In this document: positions 46,775 to 58,617 of the stretch, piece after piece
How positions within the stretch are numbered: position 1 is the first letter of the stretch
Layout of the letters: every line of letters starts with the position of its first letter
NCBI RefSeq assembly: GCF_019320115.1
Contig: NC_089587.1
Span: forward strand, 105,883,158-105,947,157
Reading direction: 5' to 3'
Source of the DNA: Miscanthus floridulus
Lineage: Eukaryota > Streptophyta > Magnoliopsida > Poales > Poaceae
Length of the DNA stretch: 64,000 nucleotides
Translations under genes and position numbers: made by a program
The notes under the pieces: model-generated
What the model saw: the letters and a program-made list of their open reading frames with translations, nothing else
What the model was told of the DNA's origin: nothing
Databases searched by the model: none

Positions 46775-47274
46775 TGATTCCTCTAGTTGGTCATTACAGA
46801 ACAGCTAAACATTTCCCTTATGAATTAGTTTGTCAGAATATAGCCATTCTGTTTCGAGGAGTCAGGATTTGGATTTAAGCGCACAACATTTGAAAGAAGC
46901 TTGATGGCCGATGATTGTTGGAATTTTGTAACAAGTGATTTAATACTTGAATCATCATTGTCTATTTTAGAAATATTTTTTGTTACGGAGTTTTTAGCTC
47001 TGGTGATTAAGATTAGTGCTCAAGTATGATCGAATTCAGATAATCACCTGGATTGACAGCTGGTACTAGCAAAGTATCGCCTTTAGAACAAAAAATTAAC
47101 AAATCTGATTCGGCCTAAGAAGGTAAAAGCCGGTGCGGCGCCTATAGTGCAAAAATATAAAAAAGAATACAAATCGCACAAGGATCAGTTTAGAGGAGCA
47201 TCCACGCAAGATGGAGAAGAACACGAGGAGGATTGACTGAAAATTTTATTCATAATCATAACCCTAGTTACAAA
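46775..47274. other. Deletion linker in element B
   Basis: About 500 bp where RT, RNase H and integrase are expected. I find none of their motifs in any frame. TTTATT at 47245-47250 reads AATAAA on the minus strand, 25 bp past the stop of the next antisense gene. Confidence 0.65.
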
Positions 47275-48126
47275 CTAAGGGCCAAAGAAGACTTTGTTCA
47301 TGACTTCTTTGGCCTGGGTTATGTTCACCATAGCATCAACGTCTCCCTTGAAATCCTCCACTAGCTCCTGGTAGTCGTCGGGGTTCTCGCCAATTGGATA
47401 GCTAGGCTATAGCTGGCGGAGATCGTGCCCTGAGCGCATTTGGGCTATCGCTAGAGCAATGATGGCTCCATGGCGAACGCCATGGAGGGCTACCTCCCTG
47501 GCGCGGACAGGGATGTCCTGGAGGCGCGCCGCCAGCGTGTCACCCCGAGCATTCAAGGTGTCGGTGGCATCATTCACCGCCAACTGGAGTGCCTCCAGCT
47601 GCTCCATCAGGGTTGCAACAGAGAACAAAGATCATCAAGGGGAGGCTAACAAGAAAAAACCATCAAAAGAACGAAGCTTCTTAAAGATTTTACCAGCAAC
47701 CCTGGAATCTGATTCCGCCAGCTGCGCCCGAACCGTGTTGGCCTCCCCCTCCGCGGCTGCAAGGGCGGCCTGGGAGGCATTCAAGGTGAACTCCAACTGG
47801 CCATTCTCCCAAGTTGCCTTGGAGTAACGGTCAACCACCATGTTCCATTCATGGTGAAAACGCTGAGCATCATCGCCATCATAGGAATCGGTGGAGGCAG
47901 AGGAGGAGCCCACCGTAGACTGGGCGTCTTGAGTAGCACCGGAGAGACCCACTAGAGGATGATGAGCGCCGACGTGGGAGATGGCTCTACAGACTCAAGA
48001 ACAAATTAGTTGGGGTGAGAAATCAGAAGATATGTGTGATTCAAACTTACCCTGGAGGCAGAAGCGCTGGCGCATGGGGAGCTCCTCCTCTGGGACATCG
48101 TCGGCTGGGCGCTTGCCACGGTCCAT
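47275..48126 (-). pseudogene. Small antisense coiled-coil gene of element B
   Basis: Starts MDRGKRPADDVPEEELPMRQ at 48126. Exon 1 ends at 48051 before GTAAGTTTG. The next exon begins near 47986 after a GTAG-type acceptor and runs through GLSGATQDAQSTVGSSSAS and an Ala/Glu-rich helical stretch (47700-47830). Another donor (GTAAAATC) lies near 47694, and the exon after it begins before 47628 with LMEQLEALQLAVND. The C-terminus ends KVFFGP, then TAG at 47275-47277, with AATAAA 25 bp on. Most of it looks coiled-coil. I do not know a function. At least one in-frame TAG (near 47405) breaks it. Its splice signals and own poly(A) signal argue it was once a separate minus-strand gene. Confidence 0.6.
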
Positions 48127-48681
48127 CTCTCCAGGAGATGGTTCTAAATTTGAAGATGAGAGAATAGGTTGTGCAACAACGAGGACGGAGGCAAGTGCGG
48201 ATGTAATCTTTTAGTTGCTTCCTAAGGATATATTTATAACCAGAGGAGGCGCCGATAGATTTCTTGAGCCACATCAGGTTAAAGCGTGGTTAATGGAAGG
48301 CGAGAGGCTGTTCCAAGGATTGAGGAGGCCACACGCGGTCAAGTGAAAAGGTGGTAGTTGTAGGGATCGCGGACACGAAATTTTCATTTACTAGGGCCTT
48401 TTACAGTATCACTCAGTTTCGGATCACGGACGTGAAAGATTGTTCATTATAGCTTCGTGTTTCCACTTGGATCCGGAGGCCTAGCCCTGGCAGTCAGCTA
48501 AGTTCAATCAACTAAAATGAGATCGACTAAACGACTATAATGGTCCAAGTCCCACTAATGGGGGGGATTGATCACTGATATAATAGCCGGTAATGGCGAA
48601 GGAGTTTATATGGAATGAAGGATTGTATCAGCTAAACGTTTACACCAAGTATCACGAGACAGGAGTACATGAGAATTGAAG
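48127..48681. other. Spacer between the two antisense genes of element B
   Basis: About 550 bp without a recognisable gene. It should include the promoter of the small antisense gene and the 3' end of the large one. Confidence 0.5.
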
Positions 48682-51600
48682 TTACAAGTTTAGGAATGCC
48701 CGAACTTTATTCAGAGCGTCCAGGCGGATAGCATCAGTTTCTGTAATTAGCCGATTGTCTTCCACAGCTGATCCAGGGATGGCTTTGTTTTTCTAGCCTT
48801 GGATGGCCATAAGCTTGTTATATTTGGCAATCATCTCTGCTTTCTTCTCATCTGTTACACTGAGAATCTAAGTTAGATTGGTTTCTTCGATTTGGATTGA
48901 AGTATTGATTTCCTCCAGCCTCATCAGTAGCTGCTCCCGCTTGGTCTTTAGGGAACTGAGTTTCTCCTGGATCCTGGTAGGAGCACTTTTTAGGCAATCA
49001 ATCAGCTCCTTCAACCTGAGCATCTCCTGTTTGATCAACTCTTCATGGGCATTCAAATTATTCTAAGCTTCACGGTCAGCTAACCTCTGTTTCACCTGGA
49101 TAACCTTGGGGGCCTGACCCTTAATGAAAGTGATAGGGCACACAACTGTGAGGAGATCCTAACTCAGCTCGCCCTTAATGGCTAGGAAGATATCTTGGAG
49201 TCTTGGTTGCGGTTCGGGCAGTCCTGAACCAGATCAGCTATATCTTTTTCCAAATAAGGTAACATCGATTGTAGCCGATCCCTGGTTGCGGTTGATAGGG
49301 TGATTTTCTCCTGCTAGATCTTAGGAGGTGAAGAGCTTACTTCATCTCTTTCTATATAATCCCCAATGTCAAAAGAGAAGGCGCTCAGAGAAGGTGGGCT
49401 TTGTGCCTACAAAAAATACAGTCAGATTTGGAACAACAAGCATGCTTGATTCCTGGATCATTATGAGACTACTGATACCTTTTTCACTGGGGATTGAGGG
49501 ACAATCGACGATGTGCCCATGTCATCATCAGATACCTCAATCGGCTTCTTGGACCCTACCCAAGCCAAGGATTTGCTTAAAATACAAATCGAGAATTTGG
49601 ATAGGGGGATGCGTCATGTTATGTTGAGTTTTACCATCAATGAGTTGAGGATGTGAGACATCTTTAGGTTCATCATCATCGGCTAACTGGTGAGCACTTC
49701 GGTCGGATTCTTGATTGTTGGTAGCGCCGGGGGTCGGCCCTGACTCAAGGTTCGCATCTAAGAGGGGAGAAGAGCTCAGAATCCAAGAACTACAAATTGG
49801 AGTGAGAAGATAGATTCAGAAGCTTACTGTTGACCTCTTGATGGCCATCGTGAGCTCCTTCATTAGGAGAATTGGCAGCGCTTGTCTCAGCATTGTCCTC
49901 CTCCTGATCCCCAATCAGCTAAAGGGCAAGTGATCAATAAGATTAATGAGATAGGCTAAAGGAAGCAGAAAATTATTTTACCTGAGTACTCGATGTCCTT
50001 GGGGAGCCCTATTCATGACCAGTATCTCCAGATAGAATCTACAGAGAAAAGTTGCTCATGATTATCCAAACCTGGCACAACCAAAGGCTAGTTCCTAGGA
50101 AGCACCTCTGTCCCTCCTTTTGACAAAGTAATCGGAATCTGCTCTTCAACTTTATCACCAGCGTCCGATTGGGGGTTGATCTGAAAAGGGGGTTGGTCAG
50201 TTTTGAAAAGATTTAGATAATCAATAATAGGAAAGCTTACTCCGATGACGGTGTCAGCAAAAGATGACAGCTTTTGTCTCAATAGCTGCTCATCAGCTAT
50301 TGTCTCAATAGCTGCCGATGGGCCACTCATCCCCATCATCCTAGAAGCCTAAATTAGCAAAATCAAGAGTTATCATTGGAGAAATAATTGGGATCAACAA
50401 ATTCGGCGATCTGTGCTATGGATACACTAAGACACCTACTTGGGAAGCCAATGAAGATCCCAGATTTCTGTGCGCACGCTTCCGTATTGTGACTTTAAGA
50501 GAGTGACCCTTTGGAGCCTTGCGCTTTCTTGGGTTTGGACACCAGACATCATATTTAATCGGTTGGTTGCTCTTGCTGACCGTAGGAGGAATAGAATCCA
50601 AGTCCTATGACCAATATGATAATAAGCATTGCATCGGCCATATGGAAGAAAAGATGTAGAGAATGAGCAAATATTTACCTCAATCTCAGATTGGAAACTT
50701 GGATCCAGTGACTGGCAGAAGGGTGTGACTGAATGGCAAACTTGGATCCTTCAGCATTAATAGGAGGAAAAGCATCTTCATACTGCCAAATTCTCCAGAA
50801 TTCCCATGGTTGGTTGACAGCTTCCCTCGGCTTCAGCTTGTCTACGAAGAACAGCCCGGGGTTAGCTGCCCAAAGCCGAGTTGGCAAGCGGCAATACAAG
50901 GATTATAGAATTCATAGGATGTCAGTGGCTTCTCTCGACCATGCCTGAATTCTACGAGGAGCAACCCTGGTTCAACTATACATTAGAAAATTGCAGTCGA
51001 TGGTTCATCCAAACAAGTAGTCTCGAACCTAAAAGAAATCGGGAGCTCAAATTCAACAATCTCCAGGTATACAAACCAAGTCAGGATTTCATCAGGCAAG
51101 CCCTTGTAAAACCCTCTAAAGAATTGACTAGTGCTCTAACTAATTGAGATAGCTGATGCAGCCTCGCCAAAAGACTGACACCGATGAAATTTATCTTCTT
51201 CGTCCAAATTCTTTTCTTGGGCTTCTGAGTAATTCAAAGAAGGGAAGCTCAGATTTCTAAGGTCATTAACAACAACCTTCTACATGTGCAGATTCAGCCA
51301 CATCTGCAAAAGCCACCATGGTCCTCTAATTGTGCCAATTGGCTCATTCATCATTAATTTTGATGATACTTGATGCATCAAGTGGTAGAAGGATCCAAGC
51401 ATGCATTTTGCTAAGGGAATATCAGCGCCATGGGATAATTGCTCTGCCAGATAACAATAATTAGCAGTTGGGCTGCACACGGACCGACAGAAGAGATACT
51501 TTTCCAGCCACATGTTCAAAAAGGCGGCATGTTCCTTAAGGTTGGCGTTCCTATTATGAGTCCATTTGTGGGCAGTGATGTAGCCTCCCCACCCCTAGAT

Positions 51601-51690
51601 CTGATGCTTTGGTTTACCAATGATGTTGTAAGGTTGAAGGAGTCTTATGACTCTAAGGCCAGTTAACATATGAATATCGGCCAGAGCAAC
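48682..51690 (-). pseudogene. Large antisense gene of element B, plant-mobile-domain-like
   Basis: Read from 51690 downward, the N-terminal part has MLTGLRV, an Asn/Lys stretch ending HAAFLNMWLEKYLFC, then ADIPLAKCMLGSFYHLMHQ and WWLLQMWLNLHM, then LFFVDKLKPREAVNQPWEFW. This pattern fits the plant mobile domain (aminotransferase-like PMD) found in some plant proteins and transposons; the assignment is from memory. Introns include 50678-50605 (donor GTAAATAT, acceptor CATAG) and one starting near 50450 (donor GTAGGTGT). Downstream exons encode a basic segment (PNPRKRKAPKG) and a coiled coil (48870-49056), ending AFLNL, then TAA at 48682. Several in-frame stops show decay. The gene's start is lost where element D inserted at 51693. 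Confidence 0.6.
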
Positions 51691-51692
51691 TG

Positions 51693-52165
51693 TGTAGGGG
51701 GTATAACCGTAGGTACCCACGGCAATAGACATGGGCCGCACCACCAGGGGAGGTCCAGCCCATAAGATCAAGGCCTACGGTGCTTAGGTCTAGTCAGCGT
51801 GCACCGCAAGGCAATCAGAAGATATCTTGACTATGAAGGAAGATCTATTAGGATATGATAGATATCGTATTCCTTGTAAATACTTACCATATAGCCGAAT
51901 AGATCTAGACCTAAACCGACCTGTAACCCTACCCTCCAGACTATATAAGGTGGGTAGGGACCCCCCTTGAATGCATCTTTTCATATTTAATACAATCCAC
52001 CAAAGACAGGACGTAGGGTATTACGTCGATCAGACGGCCTGAACCTGTCTAAATCACTGTCTCTGCGCCCGTATCACCATCCTGTTCCTATTATGCGCAC
52101 CTCCACCAATCATCTACTACCGTGGGTATACCCCTCGGTAGACTGCCGGCTAGATTTCATCGATA
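51693..52165 (+). repeat. 5' LTR of element D
   Basis: Starts TGTAGGGGGTATAACCG and ends TTTCATCGATA. A TATATAAGG box lies at 51942-51950 in a context nearly identical to element C (CTCCAGACTATATAAGG). No second copy occurs in the window, so the 5' boundary could be two bases earlier. Confidence 0.85.
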
Positions 52166-52166
52166 G

Positions 52167-52185
52167 TGGCACGCCAGGTAGGGGG
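52167..52185 (+). other. Primer-binding site of element D
   Basis: TGGCACGCCAGGTAGGGGG, one base after the LTR, differs from the site of element C at one position. Confidence 0.7.
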
Positions 52186-52200
52186 TGTGCGTGCTGATTC

Positions 52201-54680
52201 CATGGCTAACTAGATGGTCAAATTCCCGAGATCCATGATCTTCCTTGAGCCAGGCCAGTCGTTCACGATTAGATCCATAACCTGGATTATCAACGCCGAT
52301 GGCAACAGAGAGATCATGGAGGCAATGCAGGATAATCCTGCCCTAAATGTGTCAGCACAGATCACGTCAGTGCTGGCACCAGAAGCTCCAATTCTGGTTC
52401 CTCGCTGAGTTAGGAGATCTATTGATCAGGATGATTTGATCGCATCTATCAATCGAGTCACCAATGGCTTAGCGAAGTGTTTGTCTCTCGCGGAATTGGT
52501 TTTAAATCAATCTACCAATGGAGATGTGACTCCTACACTCCAAGGTCACCATGCCACTAATGTCGAGCACCCTGCTCATGCACGTCGTCCGAGGTGGCAA
52601 GATGAAGATCTGGTGATCACGGCAACTCCGGACGAGCGTATCGTTCAACGCCAACCACTCCCCGCCTCGACAGAGAACATGCCGAGGCCCTATTCTTTTG
52701 GGCTAGTGGGTGTGGATCCAATCTGTCGGGATGCCCTGCACCATCTTTTCGCTGACCACACCAAGCATAGCTACATCAACAACCTCTACCAGATCGACCT
52801 CCCTAAGGCCGACCAGCCTGCGCCAACGATAAACATGGTGCAAATCCGGTAGCTTCTGGATGAAGCGCTCCATACAATCCTAGAGGAAAGCCCTAAGCCA
52901 TATTCCGAGGGCACTACCAGCAGCTGCCCACCTTTCCCTCTAGGCTTTGGGAGAGAGCTTTTCATGGTTAGCCACAACAGCGTTGCTGTCGATTGAGAAA
53001 CCAATGTCCAGCGCATGAGCACGAAGCTAGGAACACTAATCGCCAATGATGTCATAATGGAGAAGTAGAAAACACCGCCCAAGCCACCAGAGGTGGCCTG
53101 CCGCCTCTCGCTCGTAATCTCCAACAGGAGTTCCTCATCATTGACAACCAGCAAGTGGAGCAGACGCTGAGCGCCAATCTGGCTTTAGCCACCCATGAGC
53201 TCGCTAGACTCCCACCAACGCTGGAGGTACTCAAGATTCAAGCGCTACTTAAAGCAGCTCAGGTCTAGGTCAACGACATCTAGAACTGAGTTCCATCTTT
53301 TTTGACCGCATCGGCTTGCAGTCGAAACCCCCGTGGCTCTCGCCATGAAGGGGGAAGCCGTTATCATAGCAGCCTGATCTTCCAAGGGGGGTCTAGGGGC
53401 AATGTTGCCATCAACCCTAGATCATAAGGACCATGAAATTAGTATGGCCGACCAGCTCATGATGCCAACCAGGAGGTTAATCAACCCCTGCGTGGTGATG
53501 TCCATGACCATATCAATGCCAATCTTGATGCCCACAATCGCATCGAGAATAGTCAGGCCCAGCGGCATCAGCAAAACTCCAACGCCGATAGGAGTACGAC
53601 GACCAACACGACAACCCCATCAGCCTCTAACCACTCCCCGCTGTTGAGCCGATGGGACCTCGCCCCTTCACAGCAAGGCTACGAGCTGTACAGTGGCCCA
53701 TAGGCTTCGAGGTCTTTGGGGTCGATCCCAATGATGGCAAGGCTAATCCTGAGTAGTGGATGCATCTCTACGAGATCATCGTACATGCTGCTAGGGGAAA
53801 CAGCGACGTAATGGCAAACTATCTGCCTATTATGGTCTCCCAATCTGCCAATAATTGGCTTATGGGCTTGGGGGAGGACTCCATTGAATCTTGGGATGAT
53901 CTTAAAAGAGTTTTTTTATCGAGAATTACATGGCAACGTGTCAGCAGCCTAGCACAAAGTATGATATGGAGAAACTCCATTAGATGTCTGGGGAACCTTT
54001 GCGAAGCTACATCAGGCGTTTCTCAAAAATGAGGAACACCATCCCCAACATTGGGGACAATGAGGCCATCTTTGCTTTCACCAGAGGACTCCATCACCAT
54101 CAGGAGCTGCGCTCCAAACTTTACCGCAAGAGGCTCTAGACCATCGGCGAACTACTCAAGGTTGCAAACTCATACACAGACTCCGAAGAAGCTGATCGGT
54201 AGTTCAAGGATGATGTTGCTTGTGCTTCCTGCTTGGATCACCACCCATGTCGTGATGATGATCGCCGTGAAGAATGGCATTATGAAGATCACAACAGGCA
54301 CTACAATGATCATGAATGCCGTCATAATGATCATCCAGAGGGATAAAGGGCTGCACAACCACATCATCGCCAACTAGAAAACTTCATCAACAATGTAGAG
54401 CAGCCATGTGCTAAGCGCAATTTCAATGCTACCTACAAAAAGCTCCTTGACGATCCGTGCCCAATTCACAAGAAAAGCAAACACACCATGTGGCAATGCT
54501 ATGGCATGGCCAAAGCTTTCCGCGATGAGGAGCAGAAATGGTAGCAGTGCAAGGACAATGAGTCAGATGACGGCAAGGGGGTGGAGCGTCCTAAGGACTC
54601 ACAGCCTGCTTTTCAAGACGCAAACAAGACCGTCGCCATAATCTTCGGAGGGTACACTCCTCAGAGAGCAAACACCAGCA
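52201..54680 (+). pseudogene. gag: gag pseudogene, element D
   Basis: The start context ATG GCT AAC TAG (52201-52212) has a stop at the fourth codon; the alternative Met is 52213. Fragments in order: an N-terminal part (52213-52850), acidic and His/Asn/Asp-rich parts, the capsid core (53690-54130) with MHLYEIIVHAARGNSDVMAN and WDDLKRVF, and a CX2HX4HX4C knuckle (CPIHKKSKHTMWQC) near 54457-54500. Frame changes lie near 53930 and 54030. In-frame TAG codons near 54137 and 54540 are also present at the same places in element E. Non-functional. Confidence 0.82.
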
Positions 54681-54689
54681 GAAACTCAC

Positions 54690-57600
54690 CGCTTGGTAGG
54701 TCATGTCGATCACCAAGTACAACACGGTCACCGATCCTAAATATCTAGACTGGTCGGAGTACCCTATCACCTTTAGTAGGACAGACTAGTGGGCAGATAT
54801 CCCATACCCAGGGCATTTCCCACTCGTGCTGGATCCCACCATCCACAACGTGCAGTTCAAGACAGTCCTCATCGACGATGGGAGTGCCCTCAATCTCCTC
54901 TTCGTCGAAGCCCTAACTGAGTTTGGCCTCACAAAGGATGATCTTGTCCCTGTTGATTCTCCATTCTGGGGGATTATACCTGGCAGAGCATCCCAACCTT
55001 TGGGGTAGATCACCTTGCCAGTCTAGTTTGGCACCACCGACCACTTCCATACTGAGTATGTGAACTTCTTTGTGGTAGACTTTGACACTGCCTACCATGC
55101 CATCCTTGGCTGACCAGCTCTCGTCAAGTTCATGGTTGTGCCCCATTATGCCTACCTGGTGTTGAAGAACCTAATGGAATAGGGCATTCTCACCCTGCGT
55201 TCCAACGTCTCCACCGCCTATGACTACGAAAGAGAAGGACTCGCCATCACTGATGCGATGGATCTCTCGGCTAGAATGGAGGCTTGCATCGCCGACTCTA
55301 AGATGGTCCTAGTGGAGGAGCAGGCGATCCTGACTTAGGAGCCACCTCGGTCTACGACTAAGTCCAAAGACACAAAGGAGGTTGAGCTCATGATCGGCGA
55401 TAGAAGCAAGATGGCCCAAATTGGGGCCCATGTCAACCCCAAGTAGGAAGACATGCTCGTCAGCTTCCTCCACAAAAATGTCAATGTGTTTGTATGGAAA
55501 CTTGCTGACATGCCTGGTGTTCCTCGGGAGCTGTCGAGCACTCCTTAAACGTCTCGCCGACCACCAAACGGATCAAGCAAAAGCTCCGATGATTCACGGA
55601 AGACAAAAAGGAGGCTATTAGGGCAGAGATAACTAGGCTATTAGCAGCTGGCTTTATTGAAGAGGTGTATCACATGGAGTGGCTCGCCAATCTAGTCCTT
55701 GTATGAAAAAAGAATAATGAATGGAGAATGTGCGTTGATTACACCAATCTCAACAAACACTGCCCTAAAGACCCCTTCGGCTTACCTCGCATTGACGAGG
55801 TTGTAGATTCAATAGCCGGTTGTGAGCTCTTGTGCTTTCTCGATTGCTATTCTGGTTATCATTGGATATCCTTAAAGGAGGAAGACCGGATCAAAACTTT
55901 GTTCATCACACCCTTTGGTGCCTATTGCTACACCACCATGTCCTTTGGGCTAAAAAACACCGGCGCCACCTACCATAGGGCTATCCAGCGATGCCTCTAG
56001 GACCAAATCAGGATGAATGTCGAGGCCTACATCAATGATGTGGTAGTTAAGTCTAAGACTATTGACAACCTCATCGCTGACCTCAAAGAAACTTTCCAAA
56101 GCCTGAAGAAATTCCAATGGAAGCTAAATCCCACTAAGTGTATATTCGGTATTCCATCTGGTATACTCCTAGGCAACATCGTTAGTCTCCATGGCATCAA
56201 AGCAAACCTAGAGAAGATAGAAGCGATTACCAAGATGAAACCACCAACCTATGTGAAGGATGGCCAGAAGCTAACAGGATGCATGGTGGCTTTAAGTCAT
56301 TTCATATCCCTATTGGGTGAAAATGGTTTGCTGTTCTTCAAGCTGCTCAAAGCTTCAGAGAAGTTTACCTAGATGCCTGAAGCCAACAAGGCCTTTGCCA
56401 AGCTCAAGCAATTCCTCACAATGCCTCCAGTCATGACTACACTACAAGCTGGCGAAACCTTATTGATCTACATCGCTACAACCAACCATGTCATCAGTGC
56501 CATCGTCGTTGAACAAGAAGAAGCCAGGCATGCCTATAAAGTTCAACACCCTATCTACTTCATCAGCAAAGTCCTAAACAAGTCTAAGGCTCGGTATCCT
56601 CTGGTCTAGAAACTGTTGTATGCTATCCTTTTTACGTCTAGGAAGCTCCACCATTACTTTGAGACATATCAAGTAGCATGGTTACTGAGTATCCACTGGG
56701 TGACATCCTCCATAATAAGGAAGTCAATGGACACATCATTAAATGGGCGGTAGAGCTTGGCACGTACTCCATTGATTTTAGGGGCCGCTAGACAATAAAT
56801 CTCAAGTGCTCGCCAATTTCATCGCCGAATGTTCCGACATGCAAGCTCCTATCTCAATCGACCGACCCAAGCACTGGGTCATGTACTTTGATGGCTCCCT
56901 CAACCTTGACAGTGCTGGGGCAGGTATCTTTTTTATTTCTCCATCAGGGGATCACCTCCGATATGTCCTCCGAATTCATTTTCTAGCCTCCAATAACGCT
57001 GCAGAGTACGAAGCTTGTCTCCATGGTCTCCATATTGCCGTTGAACTTGGCGTTAAATGCCTCTTGGTATACGGTGACTCCACACTGGTCATTAATTAGG
57101 TCAACAAAGATTGGTCTTGTACCAGTGACAAGATGGATGCTTACTACTTAGAAATCAGAAAGTTGGAGGGCAAATTCTATAGTATTGAATACCACCACGT
57201 CGTACGAGATCAGAACCAAGCAACCGACCAACTATCCAAGCTAGGGTCAACTAGAGCTGAGGTCTCAGCTAGTGTCTTTGTCTAGGATCTTCAAACTCCA
57301 TCCATTAAGCAGGAGCAAGCAGTTCACGAATCTTCCCCAGCCAAGCAATTGGTCCTGGTAATTCCCGTGCCGAGCAGTGATTGGCGAGAGCCTTTTATCA
57401 AGTACTTGACCACTGCAGATGTACCGGTTGACAAGATTGAGATGGAATGCCTAATTCACTATAGCAAGCATTACGTGCTAGTCGATGGCAAGCTAATGCA
57501 GAAGAATGCAAAGGAGGAATTGCTTCAGAAGTGCATATCTCAGGAAGGAGTGGCATTGCTTCAAGAAATCCACACTGGATCCTACGGCAACCATGTAGCC

Positions 57601-58617
57601 TCTAGAAGTCTATTCAGCAAAGCTTTCTGAGTAGGTTTCTATTGGCCATCAGTAGTCATAGACTCTGAAATGCTTTTTCGACGGTGTGAGGGATGCCAAT
57701 TTTTCGCCAAACAGATCCATGTTCCAGCTCAGGATCTATAGACGATTCCTACCTCTTGGCCATTCGCATGTTGGGGACTGGACATGATTGGGCCATTCAA
57801 GAATGCCCCCGATGGATTTCGATGGGTTTATGTCGCTATTGACAAATTCTCCAAGTGGATTGAGTACAAGCCGCTCGTCCAGTCTACAGCAAAGAAAGCA
57901 GTGCAGCTCTTCAAGGACATCATCCATAGGTTTGGGCTGCCGAGCAGTATCATCACCAACCTTGGTTCTACATTTACCAACATCGACTTCTGGGATTTCT
58001 ATGAGGAACGATACATATCCGTTAAGTATGTATCGGTTGTGCACTCTAGGGCTAATGGCTAGGTTGAGCGAGCGAATGGCATGATTTTAGATGCCCTAAA
58101 GAAGAGGTTATATGAGAAGGATCAGAAACATTTGGGCAAATGGCTCAAAAAACTACCAGCTATGGTCTGGGGACTAAGGACCTAGCCTAGTCGCAACACT
58201 AGAGTCTCCCCCTATTTCTTGGTGTTCGGATCAGAGGCCATGTTACTTGGCGATGTCGCTTTTTTAGCACCAAGGATAGAGAACTATGATGAAGAGAACA
58301 ATGATCAGGCATGACAAGACGATGTCGACCGACTTGAGTAAGAACGCTTGGTCACATGTGTTTAGATGGCCAAGTACCTGGACAGTCTACGTAAATACTT
58401 CAACCGCAATATCTAGGAGCGATCCTTCGTGGTCGGCGACATGGTACTTCGCAGGAAACAGAAGACCAACGGGATGCACTAGCTATCTTCACCTTGGGAG
58501 GGTCCATACATTGTCAAGGCTGTGACCTGACTAGGATCCTATAAACTCTACGATCAAGATGGCATAGACATCCCTAACTCCTGGCACATCGAACACCTCA
58601 GGCGTTTCTATCCATGA
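54690..58617 (+). pseudogene. pol: pol pseudogene, element D (PR-RT-RH-RH-INT)
   Basis: Protease has LIDDGSALNLLF (D-D-G at the active site) and later AILG followed by TGA. RT changes frame near 55550 and carries YIND at 56028-56039 in place of YVDD, losing the first catalytic Asp. Another frame change comes near 56690. The second RNase H (about 56890-57260) keeps YFDGS, EYEA and GDS. Integrase has a zinc region (57570-57710), a core with DMIGPF, Asn (57958-57960) in place of the second catalytic Asp, and TAG (58060-58062) just before VERANG. It ends RRFYP at 58617. At least a dozen stops occur, most TAG where relatives have Gln. Dead at several catalytic residues. Confidence 0.9.

Larger units (their letters stand above)
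28593..51692 (+). mobile_element. LTR retrotransposon B (Gypsy), host of the nest, lacks RT and integrase
   Basis: B comprises its 5' LTR, gag and the start of protease (28593-33670), then the rest of protease, a linker and two antisense genes (46417-51692), with element C inserted between. Element D interrupts its large antisense gene at 51693. After protease there is only about 500 bp before antisense coding sequence, so RT, RNase H and integrase are absent. This is either a deletion derivative or a member of a non-autonomous family that depends on a related element. Its 3' LTR is not in the window. Confidence 0.82.
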
